NCBI GenBank assembly: GCA_016722295.1
Contig: JADKGL010000003.1
Coordinates: 62,001 to 126,000 of the forward strand
Source: Saprospiraceae bacterium
GTDB lineage: Bacteria; Bacteroidota; Bacteroidia; Chitinophagales; Saprospiraceae
Reading direction: 5' to 3'
DNA length: 64,000 bases
Shown here in pieces: positions 62,739 through 64,000 of this stretch. Made by a program: the position numbers and the translations under genes. The notes under the pieces were generated by a model. That model worked only from the letters and a program-made list of their open reading frames with translations, ran no database searches and was not told the DNA's origin. Within the stretch, counting starts at the first letter, position 1. The number at the start of each line of letters is the position of its first letter.

Positions 62739-63161
62739 ATGACTAAACTAAGATTTTTATTTATAATTGTACTTCTTCCCTATTTTGGTTTTGCACAGAA
62801 TTCAATTCTTGGTGTTTGGCAAACGATTGATGATGAGTCAGGGGAGGCAAAATCACATGTTGAGATTTATGAGAAAAATGGAAAAATTTATGGAAAAGTA
62901 ATAAAACTTCTCCCCGCAGCAACTGTAAAAATTTGCAACAATTGTCCTGGAGAAAAGAATGGAAAATCTCTTATTGGAATGGATATTTTATGGGAGTTGC
63001 GTCCCTACAAGAATTATTGGTCATATGGTCAAATCATTGATCCAAAGAATGGTAAAATTTATTCAGGTAGCGTTTGGTTGGAGGGTGATCAATTAAAATT
63101 ACGCGGCTACATTGGAATTTCATTGATAGGTCGAACCCAAATTTGGCATCGTGTAAAATAA
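62739..63161 (+). CDS. DUF2147 exported protein
   Basis: This 140-residue protein has a signal peptide (ends FGFAQNS). The mature part is the beta-barrel-like DUF2147 domain: ILGVWQTIDDESGEAKSHVEIYEKNGKIYGKV by key motifs GVW..DDESG..KSHVEIY, then CNNCPGEKNGKSLIGM with a CxxC, WSYGQIIDPKNGKIYSG, and RGYIGISLIGRTQIWHRV. The family is lipocalin-like and of unknown function. The frame opens earlier (62715), but the ATG at 62739 begins the signal peptide and lies two bases after the ybeY-atl stop, so they are likely coupled. Confidence 0.87.
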   Translation: MTKLRFLFIIVLLPYFGFAQNSILGVWQTIDDESGEAKSHVEIYEKNGKIYGKVIKLLPAATVKICNNCPGEKNGKSLIGMDILWELRPYKNYWSYGQIIDPKNGKIYSGSVWLEGDQLKLRGYIGISLIGRTQIWHRVK

Positions 63162-63194
63162 AGATACTATTGTAATTTCAAATTTTGACTTTAC

Positions 63195-64000
63195 TTATTG
63201 TTTAATAAATTTTTGGAGATAGGTTTGATTGTCTGACTCACATTGTAAATAATATATTCCAGATTTTAATTTTGAAATAGACAGATGATTGGATTGTTGA
63301 TTTGCGTTCTGGTATATAATTTTGCCTTGCAAATCTGTTATTTTGACATAGTTTAATTTTTCAGGACCATTTATATTTATTTCATCATTAGCTGGACTAG
63401 GAAAAATTACGAATTTGGATGACGCGTTAGTTTTTAAAACATCTGTAGTCGTTTGAATTTCTCCTATACGATATTTTACAGTTCTACTTGCAAAATCTTC
63501 CCAAACAACAAAAATTTTATTTTGAGTGAGTGCAACATCTGCATTATCAATATTTAACAGTGCTACAGTATCATAAGTTGATGGAAATCCTTCCTCTATA
63601 TTTCTGGTATATAACAATGGCAGCTGTAGTTTATTGGAAACATCTTGTTTCCACACAATTGCAGCAGATTTTCCGTATTTTGCAATTCTTGGAAAGTTTT
63701 GATTATTCAAGCCAACAAAATAAGACAATAGAGATGAAGTTTTGATGTGTTTAGCTTCACTAAGAGTTGTTTTGCTTAAATATGCTAAGGTGCGTCCACC
63801 TGAACCGCTCATGAATACACTATAAACAGTATCATTGACAATGATTGCATCTGGACCACTCGAAGGACAAGAGGAGATGTTCCACCTTAAATTATCTACA
63901 TTACATGCGTTTGAAAAGGTTTTCCCACTATTGTAAGAAACTGACATCCAACTGTCGCGAATATTTTTATTATTATCTCGATATAACAACACACAATTCT
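63195..64000 (-). CDS. T9SS-sorted secreted protein, C-terminal part only (runs off window)
   Basis: The frame is open to the right edge, so the N-terminus is outside the window; about 268 codons are present. The visible part has repeated beta-propeller-like blades with Asp-box-like turns, such as SVSYNSGKTFSN (compare S-x-D-x-G-x-T-W boxes of sialidases) and NDTVYSVFMSGSGGRTL. The end is a T9SS type A sorting domain: FVIFPSPANDEININ, VKITDLQGKIIYQN, GIYYLQCESDNQTYLQKFIKQ. A sialidase-like or BNR-repeat protein is plausible but catalytic residues cannot be judged. It converges with the DUF2147 gene. Confidence 0.85.
   Translation of the reverse strand, partial: NCVLLYRDNNKNIRDSWMSVSYNSGKTFSNACNVDNLRWNISSCPSSGPDAIIVNDTVYSVFMSGSGGRTLAYLSKTTLSEAKHIKTSSLLSYFVGLNNQNFPRIAKYGKSAAIVWKQDVSNKLQLPLLYTRNIEEGFPSTYDTVALLNIDNADVALTQNKIFVVWEDFASRTVKYRIGEIQTTTDVLKTNASSKFVIFPSPANDEININGPEKLNYVKITDLQGKIIYQNANQQSNHLSISKLKSGIYYLQCESDNQTYLQKFIKQ

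Overview
This window is about 64 kb of AT-rich DNA from a member of the Bacteroidota, most likely a Saprospiraceae-like (Saprospirales) bacterium. The sequence evidence is: a complete SprA translocon gene of the type IX secretion system (T9SS) next to ruvA; several secreted proteins with C-terminal T9SS sorting domains; a ribosomal protein S1 with an added helix-hairpin-helix tail; and promoters of the Bacteroidota type (TAnnTTTG at -7). I saw no rRNA, tRNA, CRISPR array, prophage or insertion sequence. The genes are mostly chromosomal housekeeping and envelope functions, with one spectacular surface-protein locus.

Layout. 1-9.4 kb: the N-terminal part of a secreted dockerin-like protein, a frameshifted TPR membrane protein, a GT2 and a GT-C glycosyltransferase, a large T9SS cargo protein and a long-chain acyl-CoA ligase. 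9.8-17.9 kb: rpsA, a di-haem cytochrome c peroxidase lipoprotein, a DUF3299-like protein and three uncharacterised exported proteins. 17.9-19.5 kb: nuoA-nuoB-nuoC alone, with a low-complexity repeat between nuoA and nuoB. 19.6-24.3 kb: a GyrI-like protein, a DUF4175-type membrane coiled-coil protein, an RsbW-like ATPase and a small membrane protein with a hairpin over its start codon. 24.35-25.23 kb: a tandem array of about four ~232-bp modules, each packed with short palindromes. 25.3-30.2 kb: an unlisted DUF4275-like frame with no start codon, a PorG/DUF6089-like protein, nadA, gpmI, a DUF4783 protein and a small HExxH protein. 30.2-38.3 kb: sprA and ruvA. 38.6-44.2 kb: a complete phosphate operon read leftwards (porin, pstS, pstC, pstA, pstB, phoU). 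44.7-59.9 kb: one giant T9SS-exported repeat protein. 60.4-63.2 kb: comM/yifB, a ybeY-alkyltransferase-like fusion and a DUF2147 protein. 63.2-64 kb: the C-terminal part of another T9SS cargo protein.

The centrepiece is the giant gene. It carries 41 tandem copies of an 83-residue, six-cysteine HYR/Ig-like unit (249 bp each, about 10.2 kb), followed by divergent Ig-like modules, a dockerin-like segment, a cohesin-like domain and a T9SS sorting domain. It is split into two frames because one repeat unit lacks eight single bases. Repairing that unit gives one protein of about 5,087 residues. The machinery to export it (SprA, PorG-like) lies in the same window.

The frame breaks share a signature of small deletions: a short A run at about 1,475, the damaged repeat unit at about 58,730-58,890, and the eroded copies 3 and 4 of the 232-bp array. 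This could be real decay or uncorrected long-read error, so these loci need read-level checking before any biological conclusion.
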